Shown here in pieces: positions 48,801 to 62,300 of a stretch of DNA of 64,000 nt. The translations under genes were made by a program, and so were the position numbers. This DNA is from Paragonimus westermani (Eukaryota > Platyhelminthes > Trematoda > Plagiorchiida > Troglotrematidae). Below the pieces are notes generated by a model. It had not been told where the DNA came from, made no database searches, and worked only from the letters and a program-made list of their open reading frames with translations. Each line of letters begins with the position of its first letter. Within the stretch, counting starts at the first letter, position 1. The DNA lies in the NCBI GenBank assembly GCA_008508345.1, contig QNGE01000143.1, positions 194,885 to 258,884 on the forward strand, written 5' to 3'.

Positions 48801-49449
48801 GAGTATAAGCTTACAATAAAGCTGACTTCACTGTCTCATTGCTCGTGATTTTGATACGAACACAAATCATCCGAACCCCAGCTTCTGTGGGGTCAAACGG
48901 CGATGGTTGTCCGGCTCATACAGAGGACTCCGAAGGCAGACTTGCAAGAACAACTGACTACAACTGGATCTGTTAACACGACGACAGGCTCATAATTAAG
49001 TAGATCTATGTAAATGGTGATCACACTCTCATTGCAATTAAATTCGCTCTACTGAAGATCCCAGGTTGATTGGCACCAAGGTGGCCACTCGAGCAATTTT
49101 GAAAACTGATCATTAAAATGGCTATGTGGACTGAACCAAGTAATCCCTTCCCAAAACTGGCGTGTGGCACATTATTTTTTTGTGCATGATTCTCTTTGTT
49201 AAAGAAAAAAGTGCGCTGGACTTCGATCTTATATTACTACTTAAATTACTACTTGCAACAAATCTGGTCAAAACTGGCGACAAAGACGTTGACACTGCTC
49301 AGTATGAAGAGTCTGTACTTCAACCATGCAAAGCTATCATTTAACTGTTATCTTTACCCTGTTGGTGCGATTGAACTGTCGTAGCACGGCGGAAATGCAT
49401 TAATGGCCAGGCTATCTTGTTTGTTTATTCAGTATGGTTTACGTACAGT

Positions 49450-50350
49450 GAGGTCAAAGGAGTGGCTACAATAGCAGTTCTAGTGTGGCCACATTGATTC
49501 TGCCTGACCTGGGGATCGATCGGTCACGCGCAGTCAAGAAGGCCAGGTCACACTGTTAAATGCGAGCGATGGACTGATGTGGACCGAACATATGATAAAC
49601 AATATATAACTAAAAAAACGCTAATGAGTCAACCCGTCCGGGCATCAGGATTGGAGACAGCGATAAAACAGTGGTTTGATTCGGCACCGATTAGAACTGA
49701 TGAGCAGGATACATATAAAAAGCTCCACTGAAATACCTTGTGGAAACCTCAACCGTACTGGGCCAGTAGTCTGAATAATGTGTGGTATCAGGCGGACATC
49801 AATCGGATTGACCAACACGGTGCAGTGTAATATGCGGGCGGGACAGAAAAAGCGGTAGATATGTAAGATGACCGGCCTGCTGAGGACGATTCAGGTGTTA
49901 CACCAGTGATAAGCAAGGTCCAGGCGTGTTTAACAAACAGCACTGTACAAGTTCGTCACAAGGACGGTTCAATGGGCCAACGGGAAGCGGGAGATAGTCC
50001 TAGAGGTTAGCAAGTCTGACCAAAAAAGTCTTCCTGCAGCCACGACAAAATGATGAGCAGAAAGTCGCAGTTCATGAGGGCCTAGTGATAACGTTGGGTG
50101 AGAGTAGTACATTGATGAATGAATGCCCATTGCATAATACGAGAGAAATTATTCGCCAGATACAGACGCCTCTGCTTTGATCACTCCAATACGAACTCCT
50201 AACAGTATGGGTAGGATTGCAAAACGGAAAAACAGGGAAAGAATGACATTGAACTGTGTGGATGAAAAACAGAATATTAAACATAACCAGACAGTGACTA
50301 ACAATGATCACCTAACAGAGGAGCACAAAATATCAGCAGGCCAACAATAG
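49450..50350 (+). pseudogene. A/G-rich, coding-like relic of unknown origin
   Basis: The + strand becomes rich in A and G and has more CpG than its surroundings. Frame 1 is open from 49498 to a TGA at 49729 (77 codons, containing HTVKCERWTDVDRTYDKQY, an ATG at 49624, and AIKQWFDSAPIRTDEQDTY). The same frame continues past three stops (49729, 49828, 49864) through YWASSLNNVWYQADINRIDQ and SKVQACLTNSTVQVRHKDGS to a TAG at 50008. In the next frame 50028-50180 reads VFLQPRQNDEQKVAVHEGL onward. The charged, low-leucine composition and + strand purine bias resemble decayed retroelement coding DNA such as the gypsy pol in this window. I find no reverse transcriptase, integrase, zinc knuckle or transposase motif, and no flanking repeat. 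A TATAAAAAG at 49714 lies inside it. Identity unknown. Confidence 0.3.
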
Positions 50351-53300
50351 TGACAATAACCGCATTCGTTACGTTATTGTACATACAACATTACGTTTAT
50401 TTAATACTATCAAATAAGGCTAGCAGTAGACATCGTGGTAATAACGAAGGTCACGGTCATTTCTCGTAACATTGTAACGATGTCCCCACAAACGAAAGTT
50501 CTGATTGCACTACGTGTGTCTGGATTTTCGTGTAGCAAGTGCTGTAGCACAAGACATTTCACACAGAAGGTTGCCAATTGAAATGAGCACCAGGCTATCA
50601 ACATATGATGCGTAATGGAAGGCGCTTTCTCATAGCTTTTATGCATGACAATGATACTGTGTAGTCGTGAAACGTTGCCTGACACAATTGCGGTTGCTAT
50701 TCGAGATCCACTTAACAACTTGTATTTCATCATACTTTTGCAATTTACTCGGCATCCATAAAGTTATTAATGAATAACGCAGACCCCGGTTGTTTGACGC
50801 AAGTCGTCGAAATCCTGAATGCATTGAAGAATTAGCCCGGTGATGCAGCATTGTATGTCTTTTGGTAGAAGTGGAAGGGCGAAGGTGGAATAGACAAAGC
50901 ATACGGCTGTCATATGAAAGTTAAAATATTACCACCTTGTGAACGAATTCGTCAGTTCGAATCTCTAGGTGCTAACCTTTTAGACTTCTTATGGTTATTG
51001 GTGTAGAATAGTCGCTAATTTGTGTAATTGTGCCAGATGAAGGCAGCACTTTCCTTCATACATTTAGATCATACCCAACCAAAAGGCACACGCACTCACT
51101 CGTCCATACGAACAAAGCACAGTTACAAGGTGTAGATTGCTGACAAACTGAGATACTGCTGTGATAGATTCATTACAGGGCGAAACCATCCGTTTGTTTC
51201 CGGTCGCAATTATTAAAAAAAATGCGAAACCGTGATGTTCGTTTTGCGTGGTAGAGTGTAATTTTGAGTGTGAATAATTCACTCGGTCCATTAACTTTTG
51301 GGCGTCAAGCTGGTCAGTTGCGACAACAAAATGCAGTATTCAGATATCTTTTAAACAACTACACAGTTGATGAGTAATTCGCAATTGCTTTTTTGAGTCT
51401 TATCATGTAAATATCTGCAAGCCAAACAGGTAATCTACATACTCTCAATCGATTTTTCCGTATACCTAGTTTTCAGGGGATACTCATTTTTCCTAATGCT
51501 CCCTGTTAATCGCAGGCATGACATTTTCTAGGTGGTTCTTCATGATATGACAGAACGGGAGTAAAAGATAGTCTTCAAAATGGGTATGTGCAAACAGCTC
51601 AAATCAGCAGGTTCTATATTATTTTGCAAATGACAATGAGTACTTTGGTTACCGGTGGACTTTCGAAGTTTTGCGGGCCACTTCGCGGGCTACTTTCGAC
51701 TGCGAAGAGAACGACACGAGCAAAACAGATCGAGATACGAATCCAAGTTTGTCAAGTTTTGGTATTCAATGTGGAAGGATATTATGGATTCCATTCAGAC
51801 AAATTGAACGTGCATCACCGCGTTAAATAAAGATTAGTGATACACGTATCTTTCCTGTTTCCACTCAGGTTTTCATAAATTGGAATCTGTCGGTCTCAAT
51901 TTTGATTCAAGGATGTTGACTGTCGTTTGGACTTACTCATTTATTGATGTTGATGTTGAAGCGGTTGTTGGTGGCAACGTTGTTGATGCTGATGTTGAGG
52001 TGATATTCAATGCTGACATGCAATACGGCATTCAGCAACTAAAAGACAGACATCGTACAATGTGAAGAAAACGAGCAGTGATTAGTGACTTCAAAATTCA
52101 CTGATGCCAAATCAAAAATCCTCCCGCGTTGAATGAACCCATGAAGCGTTATAAACCTCTGGTCATGGACGTCATACCATACTGTTCTTTTCTGAATATA
52201 ATACATTTTTATGTCGTGTATAGACCACGGTAAAGTGGAATAAGCTGTTACAAAAAATGAATGCGTGTTCAGAGCTGATTGAACAAAATTATCCGAATTA
52301 CCGTACTCTGCGTTACAGTGCCGATTAATCGAGTACACTACCACAGGTTTCGAAAAAAACGGCTTCCATTTTCGTGCCTAACGCACAAAGTAGAACATGC
52401 TTCTTTCAAGTTAGAGTGGTCAAATATTTGACACAAACATGTGGTTAATCTTAATCGAATTTATCAATGGAAGTCTGCGTTGATGTTAAGTAATTGATGA
52501 CGAACTTACTCCCCACCCAGTGTATGAACAGTTCAGCTGCAACACTCTTTACAGCCCTCCAGGTTAGAGTTCTGATATCCACTCATTGTGGTTACGTAGG
52601 ACTTCTTGTCCTTGAGTTCGTGAATAACTGACGAATTGCCGGATATTTAGTTAACTTAAAAGTGTATACCATCCACAGTTGATCGTCTAACATGGTGAAA
52701 GTGATAGAAGAGTTCCACCCTTTCCAACAATCTTATTCGTGAAGGAAGCAACTTCGGTTTGCTAACACCAAGTGCACCTCCAGTCACAACGATCGAGTAA
52801 TTCGACCATCACCTGCAGCAGTTGAACATTGAGATATATAATCTGATCCTGTCTAGCATGAAGTAAGTAGCACAGAATTAAGCATGGTTGACTCCAGAGT
52901 GTGGCCACAGTTCTAATCCAGGCCGTTGCAAGGATAGGCAATACTGACGAACCCCAACGAGAGAAAAAAAGAGTTCAGTGCTTCTTTCTAAACGGGCTGC
53001 CTGAAAAGTTTTTGAGTGCGAGACCTTTGGTCAGTGATTGCAATTCTGTGACGAACTCAATGTTATATAAACGAGTTTCGTGCAAATGTCCCTAGTGGAT
53101 CTCAGAGTTGAATGTGGCTGACCGCTTGCGTATGCTAATTCTGCCAGGCCTAATACCAGTTCATTCCTGCAGTGAATAATTCGGATGTTTCACGGAAGCC
53201 TGGTAAAATTTCAAATCCCTGCTGTGGGGAGATTACATACTACTGACGAGCTTGAACAGGATTGCTCCATTTCGAGGTAGGTAGGCTGGAAAGTATATCT

Positions 53301-56300
53301 GAATGGAGTGGCTGTTATCGAGCGTGATTTCTGTTTGTTTTGAGGTTGTGGATTGGTCTTCATAGACAGAAAAATCCTTCGTTAATCTGAACATTCAGTT
53401 AAATGTTGCCAAATGAATATTAGTGAGTGCAGTCATCTACACAAAACCAATAGCTTATGATATGCTGCGCTGCGTGTACTCTCAAAACACACGAAATTTT
53501 GAAACATGACGGATGAAGTTCCTCGCACCCCCTATGGTTTCTCGGCAGCAAGAATCGATTTGAGATTCTTTCAAATTCGGTTTTGTTTTGCTTTAACACA
53601 CACCATGTTGGTCATAAATTTTACATGCAAAAACCCAATTTGCATTCCGTCCTAAAACTGTTCACTCCAACTACATTGATCACCCAAATCAAAAACTCAA
53701 GTTAAACGATTCCAAAGTTACTGTTTTGCTCCTTCACCTGTAACCGGAATAAAATAATCGCCAAAGGAGAGCTACTGAATGTATTCATAAGGATTTTGCG
53801 TTTACATTAGACTGCCTGTACATTCGGATGAATTCAACATTCACTTTCTTTCAAGAACTCATTCTCTCTTGTAAACCAAGAGTAAGTGAGCGTTTGTGAC
53901 TGGCCTGCAACTCAACATACATCCACCAAGCCCCGGGAAGTGTTGAGAGGGATATTCGCGAAAGTGTAGGTCGTAAAGTCTATCACTGTTGTGAACTTAC
54001 TTACGCTCATGGGCATCCCGAAAACAGGAAATACAGTTTCACCTAAACGAGTCTGGCCACAACAAGAACTTTCGAAAGGCGTAAGAGTCATTCTGCTGGG
54101 TGCGGAACATACTCTTCTTGTAAACCAAAGCTTGCTGTCATTTGCGGTTAACATTGATCTTACCAACCCTTTCACTTACTGGTAATTAAAAAGTTTGGGT
54201 AGACTTTTCAGCGTTATGATTAACAACGTTAGCAAGGTCCTTGGAACTTCAGACAGCTTGTGTTCTATTTTCTTTCAACTGTTCATAAATCATAGCGCAT
54301 CAGGATATAATGCTTGAATTATAAGGATGTTGTAGGTATGGTTACAAATTTCCTCTTCCTAAATATATGCTGTTAACTGATGTGATAGACTGATGAATCG
54401 GAAGAATGGCTCACGTTGATTCAACTAATCGGTTAAATGAGAATATGTTCCCACACAAATTCAGAATTTGATGATGGAGGTTTTTTCGGACTTGCATCAC
54501 ATATTCACCGGAGGGATTAACTCACTTCATGCACTCACACACACCGAATTCGTATAGAGTGCCGGATTATTCTTATGCTTGAAAATATTGCACGGATTGT
54601 TAGCTTGTTAACATTATCTGTCATGCAGATAGCTATATCTTCCCCTTTTGAACAGAAGAATAAACAATGAGTGATTTCAATGTTGTGGTATGCTTCCTTA
54701 TCAAATAACTCTAATGGGAGGTATTCATTGTTATTTATTTTATTGACTCATCTTGTGTTATGCTGGGTAGTCTTGTTTCTCCCAGGTGACTTCTTTTCTG
54801 ATCGTGCACTACAAGATTACAAACATCGTGATAGAAATTACCTTTCGCTAGTACGGTCACTTTAGCGTCTCATTTGTGGTTAGTGATGGTTTGACTAAAT
54901 TACAGCGTGTTTCAAACAAACCGGTGAAGGAACAGTAAGGAAACGTGGGAATGTGAGTTTTGGATCAGGAAGAGATCATTACTGTAAACGTGAAGCAAAA
55001 AATCGTTTGTTTTATGTTAGCTTACCCAACCAACTATTTTCGTCATGAAAGTTAACAAACATTCTTGAATGCTGTCCGGTTTGCAGAGCGGAATGTTTGT
55101 GAACTCCAACCAGGTGCATCCTCCATTAATTGATTGCCTCGCCGTTTCGGGTGCACTATACAATATTAAAGCTGCGCCCAATTACGATCACCTTGGCAGA
55201 TCATCAAAACTCATTGATAGGTAGCAGACAATGCCAATCAACTTTGAGCCGAACCAGACTGTTTTTAGTGTTGGCATGTGAACCAGTTTTCCTCAACTGC
55301 GTTCGTTTCTTTGTGCACACAGCTGTGAACACTAATGACAAACCAGTAAATTCGGTCTGGATGGGCGGATATTTGGCCAGAAGCCAGGCCAAAAGTTAAT
55401 CCTACAAACATTCTCTACTGTGCCGCAGTAGCAACTAAACCCTGATTCGTTTGGCCAGATCCATGCTTTTGTCAGGCATGGTTTTTGCCACCAATTGTAA
55501 GTACAATAACGACCATACAGCAGTGTCAAGTAGCACGCTTTATGTCAAAGAACTTCTGTCGACGTGGACACGACGAAAGTAGTTAGTACTGGGCGGTGAA
55601 ACTTATACTGAGCGGCGTTTTGAAACTGTAAGTCACAAAAGAAGTTGAAACAGGTTCACATTCTTTCGCAGTAAATTTGTTTCTCTTAGACGCTGTTCAT
55701 GGAGAAAAAGTCACGCGAACCAAGCTTATAGTTCATTACCGGTTTAGATTGCAAAAACTGAATGTAAAGGTTTATCCACATAAGTGTTGTTAAACTGTGG
55801 TTTGCATGTCTACATCATTCTTCCAGTATTCTTCTGCTTCTATTGCCCCAAAACCCTAAGGAACAGACACTGTTAAACGGTGACACTCCAATACTGTAAT
55901 TTACGCATCTATTTCAATAACAGCGTTCACATTTTCATTTTGTATTCTTGTTTGGTTAACCGTCGACTAACATGAGTTGGTGTTTTTGAAGGACAGATTG
56001 TTCCTTGCCGTTTGGAGTAAATTTGCTCCGAGCAATCTAACATTCGTACTCTCCGAAATTAGAAGCGGACTCTAGATTTCGGCGAGCCACGATTGTTGAT
56101 GACACATCCACTGCGTTATTGCACAAAAGGATCGAGAGGCATTCGACTGAGTGGTCGAGTAATTCTGTTCCGCCTGAGAAAGACAGCGTCACTGAGACGT
56201 CTTCAGACGCTTGACCAACAGTCAAGCCAGCATTCAGAATCCTGTGATAACAGTCCACTATAACAGCCTTGCGCTTTTCTGAGATGATTGTCGTCATCTA

Positions 56301-59300
56301 GATCAATGTGGCTTTCTGAGATAAAAAAACTGGTTGCTTGAATCTGACCGTTATTTACGGAACTTTCTGTGAGTGCACAATTTACTATGTTTTGTTCTGG
56401 CTGTGTCATTTAGACTTCTTTTGGACATTGAATGTTTTGAAAACGACTAATTAGTGTCTACTTGCGAATGGATGGGTTCAGTGCCATTTTTTTAGAAAGT
56501 AACTCTTGCAACTTAATATTAGAATCCGAACCAATAGTTTGGTTCACAAAATTAGTTAACGCCATTAAAAATCGAACGACATTTTCTTTTCAATGGACGG
56601 ATATGATTTCTGTTACACGATTTCCTCATAGTTTGATTTAGGTCTGTCATCTGCATCACCGTTAAGAAACAGCGATCACACTCTTGGACGGCCTTCTTTC
56701 GTTCATCCTTGTGCGACTCTGGTTTATGTGGACTGTTTTCTAGTGATCAATTTGTTGCCTGGCGATAGTCTCTGTTTATTTTGATTGACCTACTGACGCT
56801 TAATATTCTAGTCTCAAATTGGGTCAACAAGGTTAGGTGATACAAGGAGAACGGTTAGGATTGGGTCGATTATCGATTCAGCTGTTCAGTTCTTCAGCAA
56901 CATCGGATGGTGTTCTTTCACCCGCTTAAGTAGTTAGGCAATTTTACACGTAACACGAATAGTTAACTGCAAAATCACTTTCAAAATGGAGAACCTTAAG
57001 TTTGTTTTTTGTTCTTAATGTTCATAGTGAGCTTTTGCTCATTTGTAGTAACTGGCAGCCTATATTCCGAAGAGGGTTGTATAAACTCTGCGTTTGAAAG
57101 CTCCAAGTGTATAGTTTGAATCACCCTCCCAAATGATTGCAGCTATCACATTCACGTAGACATTAAGTCAGCTCCTGACAAAAAATTTCCTATCCTCAAT
57201 CTTTGCTGTTATTGTTCATCAGTAGGACACAAGCTGAGCTCTCCTAGATGCCATCGGGAAATCTGAGCATTAAACACGACAGAGTGCGGCTGAGCGTTCA
57301 GACAATGACTCACTCGGACTTAACTTGATATCAATGACGAAATGGTCAACACGATGGTCCCATGAAAGCGTGGTTGTAGTTACGATGCCGACTGCGGCAT
57401 GGAAATGTACTAGTGACAGACACTGAAAAAGCGAAAGTCGAGTGCAATGTATTTTTCTGCAACGCCGACTAGGAATTCGATGGGACTTCGACAGGTGCGA
57501 CAAATCATGTGGTGTTTAGCTCAAACTAGCTAAATCCACTTCAACTGGCCAGCTTCAAAGGTGTTCTTGTTTTTCGAAAACAGACGGCAGCAACATTTCC
57601 AGCATGTAATCGCTCCTGGCGACTTACTCGGTTACGCGTACTCGACAGTCGCATGGATTTCAGTGCAGACAGTCCGACCACTATGGGTTTCTTTCAAGTT
57701 GGGATAAATCTCCTGAAAGATGACGAACTAACTTATGTTTTACTGCTGATCAAAATTACGAAGAAAATGCTCTTCAATATTTAAGCTGGAGTACCTAGAT
57801 AACTGAAATACCCGGTGAAGGATGTCTTTCAGTTAGGCTACCATTTAGCAGAGATCATTACAGCGTTTGGGTCCATTCGAAGACAAAAAATACTAACACA
57901 ACCGTAAACGGATGAAATTTCATTAAGTGTTCAGCAAAAGAGAAACCGGGAGTAATATTCTGTCTCTGCACTAATGGTATAAACTCGGAATGGCATAAAA
58001 AATAAAGTTTAATTTCCTCTCTTAGGAACTCGATTATGCATCAAGCACGAAGTATTTTGTGTACGGTTTTTGACAGGTTCAACATAGAACAATACCATTC
58101 TTTGCTTACAAAATCATTTTCCTTTTTACTGACGGACAAAACTTAATGGTAGCAGGACTCTTTCAAAACAAGCCTAATTACGTAATTTGACTAGATTAGA
58201 GAAACCATTCTTCATTAACTGGCTCAGTCAGTCTGGCAATGAATACTGAATACAATTCATTAAAGTGGTTGGCGACGTAACCAGCAGACAGTGCATAAAG
58301 AATCTTCACCTCCATCCGACGGATGTTCAGATATTGTTAATTGATAAACTTATATACAGTGCACAACATTTGTGTACGTGAATGTTATCTGCGTGTACAC
58401 ATCTTTACAGTGTCTACTGTTACAGACTGTTCAGAGCTCGCACCAGAGTGAAACATAAAGACTCATTTTATGTACAGCGTGAATATTTTTGTTCTGGTTA
58501 ACAATCCGTATGTTTTATTCTCAACTGTACTGTTATTTCGTACAGGTACTGGATTTTCTGGTGACTTCAGTGTTTAATCCTGGTCGCTCGACGTTTGTGT
58601 TTGTGTGACTTGGTAGACTATGTGGAAACTAAATATTTTGTGAGTACCAGATTCCGGTTCTAACTTTAAAAACGTAATTATAAAAATGATGGTTTGACAA
58701 TTTACTATTTGATGGGTCCATATTAGCTGACAACTTTATGAATAAACGTTGGTTGTGGTTTTTTTCTCAATTTTTAAAGTTATTGCTTGTGAAGTTGTGA
58801 CTGTCTGACTATTCTGTCAACCCGCTAAAACTAGTAACATAATAAGACATCAAAGTTTTCTATTAACTGTTTCTACACAGCTGTGGGTTCGGATTTCCTA
58901 CTTTTCACTCAAGCTCACGAGTCATTATCGAATCGCTGTTCACAAGCACAGTCATTTGCCTCCCGTATCTTCTGTCAGTTCATCTAAAACTAAAAAAAAG
59001 GACAACACCGGGACATGCTTAAGTGAATGCCAACAGAGGTTAGATTATATTCTGAAGTGGACGATGCAAGCAAACTAAACCTGAGCAGAAGGCTAACGTC
59101 TTCGATTGCGAAACACTTAACCGCAACTTTTCTGTCAGCGGATCTCATTATTTCTTTTAAGCAGTTCAACATGCGCCACCTTAAGTAAGCGTCACGCATT
59201 TGTCCACTCTCGACAGATGATAAAATCAACTGCGTTACCATGATGGTGAAAGTTTCTTAGCACAATATCTTCATCGTTCTTTTTTCCGTCGACATGCGTC

Positions 59301-62300
59301 AACTTTGCACATCTGAATTTATATATATTCGAATGTATACATGTATTGCTCGCCTATCGCAATATTTGCCTTTTCACGAATTTGTGAGGGTACGGATGTC
59401 TTCATCCGAATTTGAGAGGTCGTTGTTCGGTCAACCGGAATATCTTAGTAAAATCGTCACATCACCTCAGATATGATTTTTCCTATGCTTCTCTCAATTT
59501 GCTTGTTAAACCCGTCATGTATGTGGTCAGATCAGCTACTCATCTACGATGTCATATTGATGCGTCGACAGTACTGACTGTTCACTGATGAACATCACGT
59601 TAAACAAAACAACCTGCATTGACACAGCCAGTTAGGCTGACAAATACACAGTTTCAGTTTGTGGACTTTCGAATCTAAAATTTGCACAGCCCCATCAAGC
59701 AAAATAATTTTAATTGAGGGACTAATCTCACGTCAACCCATCAGTTTGTCATACCACTCATGCTCCAATTGCCTAAAAGGGTGATTTGCAAACAGTCAAT
59801 ATCTCTGACAAATCCAAGTATTACGTTTTACGGTTTTGTTATTCAGGTTTGTTCGCTATATCTTCAATGTACATGTCGCATATGGATCTACATTTGTGCT
59901 ATCCACCTTCCAATCATACAAACCTTTTGGGGAAACAGATTCAATGAATGTGGACTATTGATCACGTCGTCTGTCTGCACTATTCTTCTTGACACACAAC
60001 TACAATTGAAACCTTGTGTCCAGTGGTTTAGTAGGAGGTGGGTTTTTGTACCTGCTGATCTGTCTCTGTGTTGGTCGGGAAACTAGTGTGTCGTAGGTTT
60101 CAGAAGTGTAAACAAAAGGTGATTAGAAATAAATCAAGGCAAACTTCATTGGATTCTTCTATATACAACTACGGCATCAATGAACATTGGAACACCTACC
60201 GAAACAACATGCTTTCATATAAGAATGGTTAGAGATCTACCGGCCTTGTCTCATTAAGTTGTCAGAGAAAATTGCCGCACGTTTCGGTTTGAAAATATAT
60301 GTTGAACGAGTAGAACTTTTGAGACTCTAGCCATTCAGTCGTGGCCGAGGAGTCAGGGAGTTTATTTTAGGATGAAAGTACCATATATATGCGTGTGTGT
60401 AAGTTAGTCATTAGGACTGTCAGTAAATCGAATCGTACTCTTCCAGAGTGCCACCGTTCTGCTGACAAACTCCCAGTGGGTTACCAAATAACGTTACCAT
60501 AAAACGAAAGTGAACGTATGCAGCGCTCCTCTTGGAATCAACCGAGTAAGTTAATTCATCTAACGGTCACTTCAAGAAGCTCCAGTGTTTGATCACGGAA
60601 CAAAAAGACAATATTTCAGTTCCGATATTTTTCGAGACAATATCGAGCTACCACTTCGTGAGTGTTTTACACTTTTGGAAGATCTATTAAATGCATACGT
60701 TTGACCAGTTTGAAACAAGGTTTAGGACCCTGTGCAAATGCACTGATGATAAGTACCCTTCAGGTGTAAACGGGCTATTGAGATGAGTTGCATTTTAAAC
60801 TAGCCACACAAACGAGTTCATTGGTGTATTGTCAACATATGTAGTCATTATGTTCTTTAACTAATTCCAAGTTTTTCTGCAAAACGGTGTGATGTAATCG
60901 AGTTTCGCACACAGTGAACCAGCTGTTCAGGTCATTTTTGTCTTAAACTATGGAGGTAATGCAAAGTTATGATGGCCCCGTGTGAACCTGATGTCTGAGA
61001 ACATCTGCCTACGTGTTCCTTTAAAAATGATGGTCTGACCTGGAAAAGTTCTGTTGGTGTCAATCAACGAATATCGGTTATTCACTGGTTAATTTCCAGG
61101 GGCGTTTCTTAACGAGTGGTTGCTTAGATGATTTAGGAAACACTAGATCATCGGTAGCCAGCAATTATCACCAATCCTATTTGCAACGTTTTCTTAGAAG
61201 AAATTACTCACGGTTGCAGTGTTTTTATAGGCGTTACCGTTGAATGTTACGAATGAGTTTATCTATGACCGCCTATTGAAGTCGGGCAGCATTTCCTACA
61301 CATGGAAACAAACTAGTTTAGCATTGCAACAGTAATCCTCTGATTCCAAGCCATATTTGTGAAACGGTCAACTTGATGTGTCCAGTTGTCGCAACAAGAA
61401 AACTCGATTGTAAACGCCCGGAAAGAAGGAACTAGACAGCTGAAATTTTATCATGTGTACTTGATATCTTTCCAACATTAGCCGAATTTCTCAACTGTTA
61501 AGCATGTTTCTTTTATTTATGTGTAGAGGGGAATCGTTAACAGAATTGGCTGATATTCACTATAGGATTGTACAAGCATTAGAATTCGACAATATATTTC
61601 ACTTGTTATTCTGATTAATTCTTCAGTCTTCGCACAAACTAGCCATCAAAGTGCAATTCATCTGGAACGAATTTCATTTAGGAATGTGATTCCTAACAGT
61701 GTTTTGGGATTCACTTCGAGGCAAATTGAACATTTTTTCTCACCTGTTTTCCAGACGGCTCTGATCGCATATCTGATCGGATACCACTCTTGGAGTAAAA
61801 ACGGGAAATTTTTGTATTATTTTCAATTTTGTACAAGAAATATTCCCGAAATTACTTCAGCTCATACCGTTTCAAATAACGCCAGTGTAATAAAAAAGAT
61901 CAGCCAAAAGTTTTGCCGATTCATTTGGAAAAAAACTATTCGAAAACACCAAGTCATCAGATGTTTGTAACGCAGCATGTCAGATTCCAAGTCTGCATGA
62001 ATCACACGTATTTGGTGAACTAATCAGTCCTTCTGGTGATGAAATTTAGCTTTTGGTTTTACGTTTTGGCCTAATCGGCAAGAGTGGCATTGAATACTAG
62101 CATGTATAAAGAGTTGACTGGAATTAGAAAATGCGTGGCGTATAATGCATGTTTTCTTCAGAACAAAAGGGGGGATAATTCAAAATTGCCATTGGAACTC
62201 GACAACTTTCAGCAAGGGAATCAATTCAGAACTCCTTAATAGTGCTTCTTAAACAGACAATCATCTGATCAGTAACAAGGTAAAACATGACTAATTTGAA

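Larger units (their letters stand above)
25591..49440. other. long non-coding stretch, no gene confirmed
   Basis: About 24 kb of AT-rich sequence with no protein family, RNA gene or mobile-element domain that I recognise, apart from the exon candidate at 33116-33310. Scattered open frames of 60-110 codons (for example near 39.9, 44.3, 45.3 and 47.1 kb) occur on both strands at about chance lengths, and overlapping frames on opposite strands argue against most of them. Small structures include a hairpin at 42849-42869. Confidence 0.5.

Noticed and set aside
49697..49740. CTGATGAGC followed by TGAAA as a hammerhead
   Set aside because: No stem II can be formed between CTGATGA and GAAA, and stem III is absent.
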